This document shows, piece by piece, positions 35,301 to 42,209 of a stretch of 64,000 bases of DNA. The notes beneath the pieces were generated by a model. The model saw only the letters and a program-made list of their open reading frames with translations, did no database searches and was not told the origin of the DNA. This DNA comes from Curtobacterium pusillum (GTDB lineage: Bacteria > Actinomycetota > Actinomycetes > Actinomycetales > Microbacteriaceae), in contig CP018783.1 of assembly GCA_002025645.1 (NCBI GenBank), forward strand, positions 2,232,001 through 2,296,000, given 5' to 3'. Position 1 is the first letter of the stretch; the number at the start of each line of letters is the position of its first letter. A program made the translations under genes and the position numbers.

Positions 35301-35474
35301 CGAGAGTTCCTGCCCGACCTCGATCGTCCGTCCGGAGAACCCGGGCACGATCGCAGTGACGGTCGTCTCCCCCGCTCCGCGTTCGACGAGGTACCCCTCG
35401 GGGGACTCGAATCCGGCCTGGTTCCTGGCCGCGACGGCCGTCGTCGGCCCACCGCTCCGTTGCAGCTCTCGCAC
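32322..35474 (-). CDS. GH92 alpha-mannosidase
   Basis: A 1050-residue exo-alpha-mannosidase of family GH92, calcium-dependent inverting enzymes that trim alpha-1,2/1,3-linked mannose from glycans. TSHIPSPWMGDRG, NGFWDTYRTAWPLLALLTP, MTGTTSDTVFADLAAKG, ETNAWGTAF and the catalytic GDEDNGEMSAWYVF are all present. There is no signal peptide, so a cytoplasmic role on imported oligosaccharides is suggested. TAGGCT six bases before GTG 35474 fixes the start, and a palindrome lies in the promoter spacer. Confidence 0.93.
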   Translation of the reverse strand: MRELQRSGGPTTAVAARNQAGFESPEGYLVERGAGETTVTAIVPGFSGRTIEVGQELSWVWFPERTLPEGASEPTEADLPHFWDATAFALDVVFADGSRLSDAPSDGAGPARDQYGDALTPAAQDAARKQWVDQWNRRAVDLTPFAGRVVDRLEARLGSAPQHTPDDGERPPLRGWLDAVRIEVARPAPTTPLGHVRTTRGTQASSRFSRGNNAPLVGIPHGGVFGLPMTDASSNRWPYAYQEHARVDGSGRLRPAIQAFATSHIPSPWMGDRGVFQVMPSPLETPDPDRAARALGFDHDHEDDGPHRYRVDLDGGVTAELTAGEFALGFRFAGVRSIVLDHHGRVSDVSVTVTDGTAVVEALLDDRPGTPPHFVHVRVPGVTADHTTVGDRELRGWLSVAGDTDVLLGISTVSFADARANLEASGSFDTMRARAEELWTDKLATLSVDGATPDQLTSLYSGLYRLFLYPNRAGETALTGSPHHRSPYGAVQAEPIRDEPGPEVVEGPFTTTNGFWDTYRTAWPLLALLTPDTAGELAQGFVEHHHDGGWTPRWSAPGAEDCMTGTTSDTVFADLAAKGVTGFDLAEAYRSALRNATVPPRDERVGRKGSLPGAFRGHVDTGTSEGMSWTLDAAINDWGLAVMAGLLASRAATPADLARYEAEAEWFARRSLQYRNVFDSERGFFIGRDPDGSWRVGTEFDPRDWGDDYTETNAWGTAFTAPHDGAGIVDLHGGPERFDAAIDAFFATPETGATAHAGSYGFPIHEMTEARDVRTGMLGLSNQPAHHIPFFPMFTGRHDDAHRIVRSALERLFVGSDLGQGYPGDEDNGEMSAWYVFATIGLYPLAPSTGSYVLVPPSVRRTVLQQSDGTPTVIEVAAGSAGGYVASVTVDGSPWTSVSIPHAAVVSASHIVFTLSSEPQGWASDTRPVSASEVHGYRDTPVDLLPVGLAPLSDDTGRTVTALPAGTSVSFEVAAVPTSLYTVTASDPGVYSWDASLGDTRVAVQDAVFDWAGQTRVFRLQGTGTAFSFTAVSDLPLTQLELIAADTPEA

Positions 35475-35480
35475 GGCGTC

Positions 35481-35509
35481 AGCCTATTTGGTCCAGTGTC
35501 TGGATGAAA
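35481..35509 (-). promoter_or_regulatory. GH92 promoter with spacer palindrome
   Basis: On the minus strand TTTCAT (35504-35509) and TAGGCT (35481-35486) are 17 bases apart. The perfect palindrome TCCAG-ACA-CTGGA (35492-35504) lies between them, a candidate repressor site. Confidence 0.6.
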
Positions 35510-35521
35510 ACCTCCGGCGTG

Positions 35522-37087
35522 TCAGCCGTCCGACTTGTCGTGACCCGGAGCGTTCCCGGAGTTGCCCGGCGCGCTGACGTCCGCCGCCGAACCCGTGTCC
35601 GTGCCGCTCTGGGGGTCCTGCACCGGGTTGGTGACCGGGGAACTCGGCTGCGGCCCCACCGACGGGTCGTCCGCCGGGTTGCTCGGCTGCGCGGGCTCGC
35701 TCGGTTGCTGCTCCGGCTCCGACGGCTGCTGCTCGGGCTCGCTCGGCTGCTGCTCCGGCTCGCTGGGCTGCTGCTCGGGCTCGCTCGGCTGCTGCTCCTC
35801 GGACGGTTGCTGCTCCGGCTCGGAGGAGGTCGACGGCGTGCTCGAGTCCGTCGGCGCCGGGGTGTCGTCGCCACCCAGGGCGAACACCGCGACCGCGATG
35901 CCGATCAGGACGAGGACCACCACGACGACCGCCGCGACGATCGGGCCCCGACGGCGCCGCTTCGGTTCGTCGGGCGCCTGCACAGGGGGTGCGGCCACCG
36001 GTCCGCGCGGGACGCCCGCGCTGGGCGCGCCGCGCTGGGTGCCGAGCACGGTGGTCGCGACGTCGTCGGACGCGGGCTGCTGCGACTGCAGCACGCGGGT
36101 CGCGTCGGCATCGCCGGGCGTCGGACTGGAGGCGCTGCTCACGGGCATCGCGCGCGTCGCGTCGTCCGCGTGGGCGGCTCCCGCAGCGCCGGCTGCAGCT
36201 GCCCCGGCAGCAGCCGCGGCCGCTCCGCCGGCGTGCGTGACGGTGCCCGGGCCGCCGGGCAGCAGCTGCGTGGCCGGTGCGGTGTCGTCGTACTGGAGCG
36301 CGCGGAGACGCTGCGCGGCCTCCGCTGCCGTCGGGCGGTCAGCCGGGTCCTGCGTGGTCATCACGTGCAGGAGCGTCCGCCACGCGGTGGGCAGGTGCTG
36401 GTCGATCTCCGGACTCCGCGTCAGCCGTGCGGTGGCGGACTCCACGGCGCTCCCGGGGAACGGCTGCCGTCCGGTGAGGCACTCGAGCAGCACCAGCCCG
36501 AGGGCGTAGACGTCCGCCTTGCCCGTGATGCCCTGCGCGAGGACCTGCTCCGGAGCGAGGTACGCGGCCGTGCCCATCACCGTGCCCGTCCCGGTGACCC
36601 GTGCAGCGTCGCGGAGCAGGGCGATGCCGAAGTCCGCGAGCTTCACGTGGGACCCGTCCGACTCCAGGAGCACGTTCGCCGGCTTCACGTCACGGTGCAC
36701 GATGCCCTGCGCGTGCACCGCGGCGAGGCCGTCGGCGACCTGCGCCCCGACGCGCGCGGTCGTCGCCCGGTCCAGCGGGCCCTCGCGCAGCCGGGTGGCG
36801 AGGTCGCTCCCGGGGACGAGCTCCATGACGAGGTACGAGTCGCCGTCCAGGTCGTCCAGCGCAGCGTCGTACAGGGTGACGAGCGCCGGGCTCCGCAGGG
36901 CCGCCAGCGTCTGGATCTCCGCTTCCGCACGGGCCCGTTCACCGTGGTCGACCGGCCCGATGCGGAACACCTTGACGGCGACCTCGCGGCCGAGCTGCTC
37001 GTCGACCGCGCGGTAGACGGAGGCCATGCCCCCGTGTCCGAGCGTGCCCGTGACGCGGTACCGACCGCCGAAGACCCGTTCTTCCAT
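35522..37087 (-). CDS. membrane Ser/Thr protein kinase with repeat tail
   Basis: A 521-residue eukaryotic-type kinase. GHGGMASVYRA (Gly loop), AVKVF (Lys), HRDVKPANVLL (catalytic loop), DFGIALL and GTAAYLAPEQ are intact. An Ala-rich linker leads to one membrane helix (IVAAVVVVVLVLIGIAVAVFAL, near residue 370) after the stop-transfer KRRRRG. The outer part has no PASTA domains; instead about seven EPEQQPS heptads reach the C-terminus. TAGGTT seven bases before ATG 37087 supports the start. Targets are unknown. Confidence 0.92.
   Translation of the reverse strand: MEERVFGGRYRVTGTLGHGGMASVYRAVDEQLGREVAVKVFRIGPVDHGERARAEAEIQTLAALRSPALVTLYDAALDDLDGDSYLVMELVPGSDLATRLREGPLDRATTARVGAQVADGLAAVHAQGIVHRDVKPANVLLESDGSHVKLADFGIALLRDAARVTGTGTVMGTAAYLAPEQVLAQGITGKADVYALGLVLLECLTGRQPFPGSAVESATARLTRSPEIDQHLPTAWRTLLHVMTTQDPADRPTAAEAAQRLRALQYDDTAPATQLLPGGPGTVTHAGGAAAAAAGAAAAGAAGAAHADDATRAMPVSSASSPTPGDADATRVLQSQQPASDDVATTVLGTQRGAPSAGVPRGPVAAPPVQAPDEPKRRRRGPIVAAVVVVVLVLIGIAVAVFALGGDDTPAPTDSSTPSTSSEPEQQPSEEQQPSEPEQQPSEPEQQPSEPEQQPSEPEQQPSEPAQPSNPADDPSVGPQPSSPVTNPVQDPQSGTDTGSAADVSAPGNSGNAPGHDKSDG
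35691..35826. repeat. 21-bp coding repeats in the kinase tail
   Basis: About six tandem units encode E-P-E-Q-Q-P-S with minor variants (SEEQQPS once). Units differ mostly at third codon positions. The copy number probably varies between strains by slippage. Confidence 0.8.
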
Positions 37088-37169
37088 GCGGGGCAACCTA
37101 CCGTGAGCGCCTGACGGGTCTCGGGAGGACAGGGTGGTCGCGACCGTTCGGCACGACCACACCGCGGAC

Positions 37170-37286
37170 CTACAGCAGCTGCAAGATCGCGGCCACGAGG
37201 GTCACGATCGCCGTCGCCAGCCCGAGTACCTCGAGCACGAGGACGGACGTCCTGCGGTCGCCGCAACGATGCCGGTGTTTCGCCAT
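37170..37286 (-). CDS. 38-residue small membrane protein
   Basis: ATG 37286 follows GGGAGG by seven bases, one of the best ribosome binding sites in the window. The peptide has a basic, His/Cys-containing head (AKHRHRCGDRRT) and one hydrophobic helix from about residue 15 to the end (VLVLEVLGLATAIVTLVAAI). It lies upstream of the kinase gene on the same strand. I do not recognise a family. Strong translation signals and typical head-plus-helix topology support a real small protein. Confidence 0.6.
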   Translation of the reverse strand: MAKHRHRCGDRRTSVLVLEVLGLATAIVTLVAAILQLL

Positions 37287-37356
37287 CGTCGGCCTCCCTT
37301 CCCAGGGCAGGAGACCGCGGTCCGAGCTCCCCTTCCGGATGGCCGGGAGGGTCGCG

Positions 37357-37362
37357 TAGACT
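37357..37362 (+). promoter_or_regulatory. -10 box of a short leaderless transcript
   Basis: TAGACT with TTCCGG 18 bases upstream (37333-37338). It places the transcript start at the GTG at 37370. Confidence 0.5.
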
Positions 37363-37369
37363 CGACACC

Positions 37370-37455
37370 GTGCGGTTCGAGTTTCTACGCAACTCAGACC
37401 ACTGACCTCTTCACGAGGTGAGATGAGCCCCCGGTTGCCGCCGGGGGCTTCTCTC
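37370..37455 (+). ncRNA. candidate small transcript with 11-residue leader peptide
   Basis: From the predicted start, GTG opens a peptide of 11 residues (MRFEFLRNSDH) ending at 37405. A CCTC-TTCAC-GAGG hairpin follows at 37406-37418, then a terminator stem GCCCCCGG/CCGGGGGC (37427-37448) with TTCTCT. The layout resembles an attenuator, but no plus-strand gene follows; PAP2 lies on the other strand. It may be an independent small RNA. No known RNA family is recognised. Confidence 0.5.
37427..37454 (+). terminator. Intrinsic terminator of the small transcript
   Basis: Eight-base GC stem with a TTGCCG loop followed by TTCTCT. It faces the end of the PAP2 gene and may also stop transcription from that side. 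Confidence 0.7.
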
Positions 37456-37481
37456 GTGCTTCATCGAGTCCGACCTGTTCT

Positions 37482-38303
37482 TCAGGCCGCGCGGCGGTCG
37501 CGCAGCGGCTTCACCGGTCGTGCACCACGACGCAGCGCCGTCAGGTAGAGCCGGTGCGCGGTGATCACCAGCGCGAGCCACGCCAACCCGAGCGCCCACG
37601 CCGCGAGCACGTCGGTGAGCCAGTGGTGCCCGAGGAACACCCTCGAGATGCCGACCGACACGACGAACACGGTGCCCGCGATGATCGTCCACACCCGCGT
37701 CACGAGCCGCGACTGCCGGAGCAGCAGGAGGTACACGATCGTGCCGACGATGACCGTCGCGTTGAGGGTGTGGCCGGACGGGAAGGACGGCGAGTGCTCG
37801 TACGGCGGGACCGCGTCACTGAGCGGCGGTCGTGCTCGGCCGATGAGGTCCTTGCCCGCGATCGTCATGAGCAGCGATCCGCCGCTCGCCGCGACGAGCA
37901 GCACGAGCGGTGTCCACGCCCGACGCTGGATCGTGAACCCCACCAGGAAGCCCAGCGCCACGATCGGCATCCCGATCGTCCCCGCGACGTCGGTCCACCA
38001 CGTCACGAGGGTGTCGGCCACCGGTGACCGGAGCGTGAGCATCCAGTCGAGCACCGGACGGTCGAGCACGGCGACGTCGTCGGCCTCCCGCACGGCGTCG
38101 TAGACCTCGGACGCCGCCCAGGTCGCGACGACGGCGACCCCGATGCCGATCGCGAGCGTCAGCACCAGGAGCGGGAGCGCACCCCACCGGTCACCGAGCG
38201 CCGACCACCGATCGGCACCGGTCCGTCCCGCACGGGTGCGCCACGTCGTGAGGTCGACGTCGCCGACGTGGCGGTCGGGCCCCTCGGAGCGATCGGTCTG
38301 CAT
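37482..38303 (-). CDS. PAP2-family membrane phosphatase
   Basis: A 273-residue integral membrane phosphatase with about six helices. KDLIGRARPP (C1), PSFPSGHTLNA (C2) and SRVFLGHHWLTDVLAAW (C3) are the complete PAP2 triad, facing outside. Members dephosphorylate phosphatidic acid, phosphatidylglycerol phosphate or undecaprenyl pyrophosphate. CAGGGT six bases before ATG 38303 fits the leaderless pattern. The lipid substrate is not decidable. Confidence 0.9.
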   Translation of the reverse strand: MQTDRSEGPDRHVGDVDLTTWRTRAGRTGADRWSALGDRWGALPLLVLTLAIGIGVAVVATWAASEVYDAVREADDVAVLDRPVLDWMLTLRSPVADTLVTWWTDVAGTIGMPIVALGFLVGFTIQRRAWTPLVLLVAASGGSLLMTIAGKDLIGRARPPLSDAVPPYEHSPSFPSGHTLNATVIVGTIVYLLLLRQSRLVTRVWTIIAGTVFVVSVGISRVFLGHHWLTDVLAAWALGLAWLALVITAHRLYLTALRRGARPVKPLRDRRAA

Positions 38304-38364
38304 CGCACCACCCTGCCCGACGACACCCGAGCGCGCCCGCGCCGGCGCAGCCTTCGAGGAGCGG

Positions 38365-40050
38365 TCAGTCCTTCGCGGCGCCGTAGTCGTCGACGATCGC
38401 GACCGAGAGCGGGAAGACGACCGGGAAGTCCCGGAACAGCAGTCGCCCCGCGTCGGTGGCAGCCGCGCGGACCTGCTCGGCCACCCAGTCGGCGTACTCG
38501 GCCGGCGTGTGCACGACGATCTCGTCGTGCACGAAGAACACCAGGTGCGGCCCGTCCGTCACCGGGCCCGGGAACCGTTCGGCGAGCCTCGACCGCAGCG
38601 ACCCCATCCACGCCAACGCCCACTCGGCGGCCGTGCCCTGCACGATGAAGTTGCGGGTGAAGCGTCCCCAGCTCCGCGCGCGCGACTCCACGGCACGCTG
38701 CATCGCCGGGGTCCCCTCCACCGTGTAGGCCTGGTTGCGCGCCTCGAACCAGGAGGCCTCGGGCACCGGCGACGTCCGTCCGAGCAGTGTCGTCACGGGT
38801 TCACCGCGTTCACCGGCCCGCGCGGCACGTTCGACGAGCCGGATCGCGTCCGGGAACGCCCGTGCGAGTCGCGGCACGAGCCGGCCGCCCTCGCCCTGGG
38901 TCGCCCCGTACATCGCACCGAGCATCGCGCCCTTCGCCTGCTGGCGGCTCTCGACCGCCCCGGAGGCGACCACGCCGTCGTACAGGTCGCGCCCGTCCCC
39001 CGCCGCCGCCATCGCCCGGTCGCCGGACATCGCCGCGAGCACGCGGGGCTCCAGTTGCGCGGCGTCGGCCACGACGAGCTTCCACCCGTCGTCCGCGACC
39101 ACCGCGGGTCGGACGAGCTTCGGCAGCTGCATCGCTCCCCCGCCGTCGGCGGCCCACCGCCCGGTGACGACCCCGCCCACCAGGTACTTCGGGTGGAACC
39201 GGCCGTCCCGGACCCACTCGTCGAGCCACGTCCAGCCGTTCGCCGTGAGCAGCCGCGCGAGCCGTTTGTACTCGAGCAGGGGTTCGATCACCGGGTGCTC
39301 GATCTCCTGCAGCTCCCACTTCCGCGTGCTCGTGACCATGAGACCCGCGCGGCGCAGCGACTTCAGGACATCACCGGGCGAGTCGGGGTTGAGGGACGGG
39401 TCCGCCAGGCGGTCCCGGACGACCGCGGCGATCTCCTCGAGCCGGCGGGGGCGCACGCCGTACGGCACCCGCGGTCCGAGGGCGTCCTCGAGCAGGCGCT
39501 CGTGCACGTCGGCACGCCACGGCAGCCCGGCGTGCAGCATCTCCGCGGCCACCAACGCCCCGGCCGACTCCGCCGTGAGGAGCAGGCGGAGCGCGCCGGC
39601 CGCGCTCGACGTCGCGACCGCGTCGAGTTGTGCACGCAGTTCCGCGACCGGGTCGAGCGCGTCGTCCGCGGAGGCCACCTGGAACAGCGCGTCGTCGAAG
39701 AGCTGCGCCTGCGTCGGACGGACGACACGGGGCTCCTGCGCCGGGGCGTCCCACGCGTCGACCGGCGCCGCTGCGAGTGCGGAGCCCCGTGCAGCGAGCG
39801 CCGCACGGAGGATCCGGCGGCACAGTCGCAGGTCGGTGCAGCGACCGACGCGACCGCCGGCCGCGAGCACGGCCGGGTACCAGCGTGCGGTGTCGTCCCA
39901 CACCCAGCGCACGTCGGGGGCGTCGCGGGACGCGATGAAGGCCGGGAGGCGCGACTCGTCCACCCGGATCGGCTCGCCGTGCGCGGTCCCCGCGTCGGTC
40001 AGGGGCGTCGCGAGGACGCCGCCGTCGACGCGGCGGAGGACGAGGTGCAC
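38365..40050 (-). CDS. family A DNA polymerase lacking the 5'-nuclease
   Basis: A 561-residue PolA-like protein, shorter than Pol I (about 900) because the 5'-nuclease is absent. Motif A is VVADAAQLEPR with the catalytic Asp retained (DYSQIE in Pol I), motif B KGAMLGAMYGATQGEG, and motif C FFVHDEIVV. The N-terminal 200 residues correspond to the exonuclease-like part, whose acidic residues I cannot confirm. Such proteins are annotated in actinobacteria as bifunctional 3'-5' exonuclease/DNA polymerase and probably act in repair. The start is GTG 40050. Confidence 0.9.
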   Translation of the reverse strand: MHLVLRRVDGGVLATPLTDAGTAHGEPIRVDESRLPAFIASRDAPDVRWVWDDTARWYPAVLAAGGRVGRCTDLRLCRRILRAALAARGSALAAAPVDAWDAPAQEPRVVRPTQAQLFDDALFQVASADDALDPVAELRAQLDAVATSSAAGALRLLLTAESAGALVAAEMLHAGLPWRADVHERLLEDALGPRVPYGVRPRRLEEIAAVVRDRLADPSLNPDSPGDVLKSLRRAGLMVTSTRKWELQEIEHPVIEPLLEYKRLARLLTANGWTWLDEWVRDGRFHPKYLVGGVVTGRWAADGGGAMQLPKLVRPAVVADDGWKLVVADAAQLEPRVLAAMSGDRAMAAAGDGRDLYDGVVASGAVESRQQAKGAMLGAMYGATQGEGGRLVPRLARAFPDAIRLVERAARAGERGEPVTTLLGRTSPVPEASWFEARNQAYTVEGTPAMQRAVESRARSWGRFTRNFIVQGTAAEWALAWMGSLRSRLAERFPGPVTDGPHLVFFVHDEIVVHTPAEYADWVAEQVRAAATDAGRLLFRDFPVVFPLSVAIVDDYGAAKD

Positions 40051-40089
40051 GGAACGATCATGCCGTGCGCCACCGTCACCCGCGTGCGC

Positions 40090-40269
40090 TCAGTCGAGTT
40101 CGACGATCTCCGCGCCGGGAGCGTTGTTCTGCACGGACGCGATGCCGTTCTTCGCGCTCGCCTTCGTGGTGTACCCCTCGGAGGTGGCGATGACCTCGCC
40201 GTTGCCCGCTTTCAGGTGGAAGCGGTACTCCCCCTTGGCGTCGGTCCAGATCTCGAACTTCCCAGCCAT
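40090..40269 (-). CDS. YegP/DUF1508 family protein
   Basis: A 59-residue protein with one DUF1508 unit: KFEIWTDAKGEYRFHLKAGNGEVIATSEGY, KASAKNGIASV and a short end. The family (YegP) is a small beta-rich fold of unknown role, sometimes linked to stress. ATG 40269 follows GAGGAG. Length is normal for single-unit members. Confidence 0.92.
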   Translation of the reverse strand: MAGKFEIWTDAKGEYRFHLKAGNGEVIATSEGYTTKASAKNGIASVQNNAPGAEIVELD

Positions 40270-40331
40270 GTCGACTCCTCGCGCCGATCCGATGGTGCCC
40301 GGTGTCCGCTCTGCGCGGCGCACGGCACACG

Positions 40332-40550
40332 CTACTGGTCGGTCGCCTTCCGGGTCACGCCTCCGGGACGGACGGCAGCGGTGTCCGCGACGTCGATCCG
40401 GACGTCGCCGTCCTCGGCCCGGGAGACCTCGACACGAGGGTCGGCGTCGTGCTCGTCGGATCCGGACATGCGGCGGAACGTGTCCTGCCGGCGTTCCTCG
40501 AAGGACATGTCGACGCCGTCGTCGAGGTGGTCGCGGTCGTGCTGGGTCAT
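40332..40550 (-). CDS. small charged hypothetical protein
   Basis: A 72-residue, highly charged soluble protein with DRDHLDDGVDMSFEERRQD and a DVRIDVADTAAV segment. TACCGT (minus strand) seven bases before ATG 40550 gives good support for a leaderless gene. No domain is recognised. It is on the same strand as, but separately promoted from, the upstream acyltransferase. Confidence 0.65.
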   Translation of the reverse strand: MTQHDRDHLDDGVDMSFEERRQDTFRRMSGSDEHDADPRVEVSRAEDGDVRIDVADTAAVRPGGVTRKATDQ

Positions 40551-40590
40551 GTGCGTGACGGTACCCGGCGAGCGCTGGACGCGGACGGCC

Positions 40591-41352
40591 TCACGCCACC
40601 GGGGCGGTGCCGGTGCGCTCCGTCCAGTGCCCGCCGGCCCGCCACCGATCGAGCACGGCCCGCTGGACCCTGCCGGTGGCCGTCGCCCGGCGAGCGGCTT
40701 CGGGGTCGGTCCCGAAGACGAACTTCGCGACGCTGGCATCGCCCTCGGCGTCGTCGTCCGGCCCCGGCGGCAGCAGCGCGAAGCGGGCGGCGAAGCGAAC
40801 CAGGTTCGAGTCCGGTCCGAGGGCGACCGCGAGGCCCGGGTCCAGCGTCCAGGAGCGGCAGGACCAGACGGAGGCCGCGTGCTCCGGAGCGAGCCGCCGG
40901 AGCAGCTCCGGGGCGGCAGCGAAGGACCGCTCGCACGCGGCGGGGTCCAACGGCCCGGTCTCGGGGACGTGCACGCCCCACGCGCGGGTCCGGTCCGGCA
41001 GGTGCGCGCCGAGTTCGAACTGGAGGCGCCCCACGGCCACCACGCGTGCGGTCGCCAGGGCACAGAACCAGTCCAACCCCGTGGTCGCGACGCCGTACCG
41101 GTCACGTTTGCGCTCCACGTCGGCGATGCTCGCGGCCGCCTGCTCCGGGGTCGCCCCGTGCTCGACGAGCCAGGTCGCGGTGCGCGGGAGCACGGCTCGG
41201 ACCGCCGCCAGGGCGAGGTCGTCACGGACCTCGGGCGGTGCGTCCGCGACGCTCGCCGCGAGCTCCGCGGCGAGCGTGCCCGGGTCCTGGAGGCGACCCA
41301 CCGCGTCGGCGAGGAGCGCGACGGAGGCGGGCCGTGCCTCCAGGACGGTCAC
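40591..41352 (-). CDS. acyltransferase of the NAT_N/GNAT_C type
   Basis: A 253-residue protein matching the actinobacterial two-part acyltransferase pattern (NAT_N plus GNAT-like C-terminal domain). RTATWLVEHGATPEQAAASIADVERKRDRYG, VGRLQFELGAHL, the WGVHVPETGPLDPAACERSF run and SCRSWTLDPGLAVALGPDSNLVRF are recognisable. GTG 41352 overlaps the upstream sugar permease stop (GTGA), so it is translated with the transporter operon. An acyl transfer on an amino sugar would fit the context, but this is inference. Confidence 0.75.
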   Translation of the reverse strand: MTVLEARPASVALLADAVGRLQDPGTLAAELAASVADAPPEVRDDLALAAVRAVLPRTATWLVEHGATPEQAAASIADVERKRDRYGVATTGLDWFCALATARVVAVGRLQFELGAHLPDRTRAWGVHVPETGPLDPAACERSFAAAPELLRRLAPEHAASVWSCRSWTLDPGLAVALGPDSNLVRFAARFALLPPGPDDDAEGDASVAKFVFGTDPEAARRATATGRVQRAVLDRWRAGGHWTERTGTAPVA

Positions 41353-42209
41353 TTGAGACCCGACGAGGCCAGGCCGTCCATCACCCGGCGCTGCAGCACG
41401 ACGAACATGATCAGGACCGGTGCCATCGCCATCAGGCTCGCGGCCATGAGCACCGGGTAGTCGATCGTCCGGTCGCCCGACAGGGTGGCGAGGCCGGCGG
41501 CGAGCGGCATGTCCTCGGCACGGGTGGACACGACGAGCGGCCAGAGCAGCTCGTTCCACGACCACAGCACCGTCGTGATCGCCAGGACGCTGATCGACGG
41601 CCGGGCGAGCGGGAGCATGATCCGCCAGAACGTCTGGAACGGGTTCGCGCCGTCCATCCGGGCGGCCTCCTCGAGCTCGGGCGGCAGGTTGAGGAACGCC
41701 GTGCGCATGAGGAACGTGCCGAAGGCGCTGAACAGTCCGGGCGCCACGATGCCCATCAGGGTGTCGAGCCACCCGAGGCCCTGCACGATCTGGTACTGCG
41801 AGATCAGGTACACCTGCGAGGGGACGAGCAGGATCGACAGGACGATCGCGAGCAGGATCGCACGGCCGCGGAACCGCATGCGGGCGAAGGCGTAGCCGGC
41901 GAGGGTGCAGAGCACGATCTGCGCGATCGTACGGATGACCGTCACCATGACCGAGGTCCCGAGTTGGCTGAGGAACGGCAGGCGCTCGAACACCTGGGCG
42001 TAGTTCTGCCACTGCAGCTCCCCCGGCCAGAACGTCGGCGTGACGGACTGCACCTGCGCATTGGTGGAGAGCGACATGATGATCTGCCACAGGAACGGGA
42101 ACGCCATCAGGAACCCGCCGACGCCGAGGACGACGTGGATCCACCAGTGACTGCCGCCGCGACGACCGGGCCTGCGTGCGGCCCGTGGTGGTGTGACGGT
42201 TGCGGTCAT
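41349..42209 (-). CDS. carbohydrate ABC transporter permease (MalG type)
   Basis: A 286-residue inner-membrane permease with six helices. The EAA loop contacting the ATPase is ELEEAARMDGANPFQTFWRIMLPL. FLMAFPFLWQIIMSLS near the N-terminus and VVLQRRVMDGLASSGLK at the end fit the MalG/CUT1 group. It overlaps its partner permease (ATGA) and the acyltransferase (GTGA). No ATPase gene is in this operon, so a shared MsiK-like ATPase elsewhere is likely, as in many actinobacteria. Confidence 0.93.
   Translation of the reverse strand: MTATVTPPRAARRPGRRGGSHWWIHVVLGVGGFLMAFPFLWQIIMSLSTNAQVQSVTPTFWPGELQWQNYAQVFERLPFLSQLGTSVMVTVIRTIAQIVLCTLAGYAFARMRFRGRAILLAIVLSILLVPSQVYLISQYQIVQGLGWLDTLMGIVAPGLFSAFGTFLMRTAFLNLPPELEEAARMDGANPFQTFWRIMLPLARPSISVLAITTVLWSWNELLWPLVVSTRAEDMPLAAGLATLSGDRTIDYPVLMAASLMAMAPVLIMFVVLQRRVMDGLASSGLK

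Noticed and set aside
38365..40050. Phage-derived DNA polymerase marking a prophage
   Set aside because: No phage structural, integrase or lysis genes are near, and this short polymerase is a normal actinobacterial gene.
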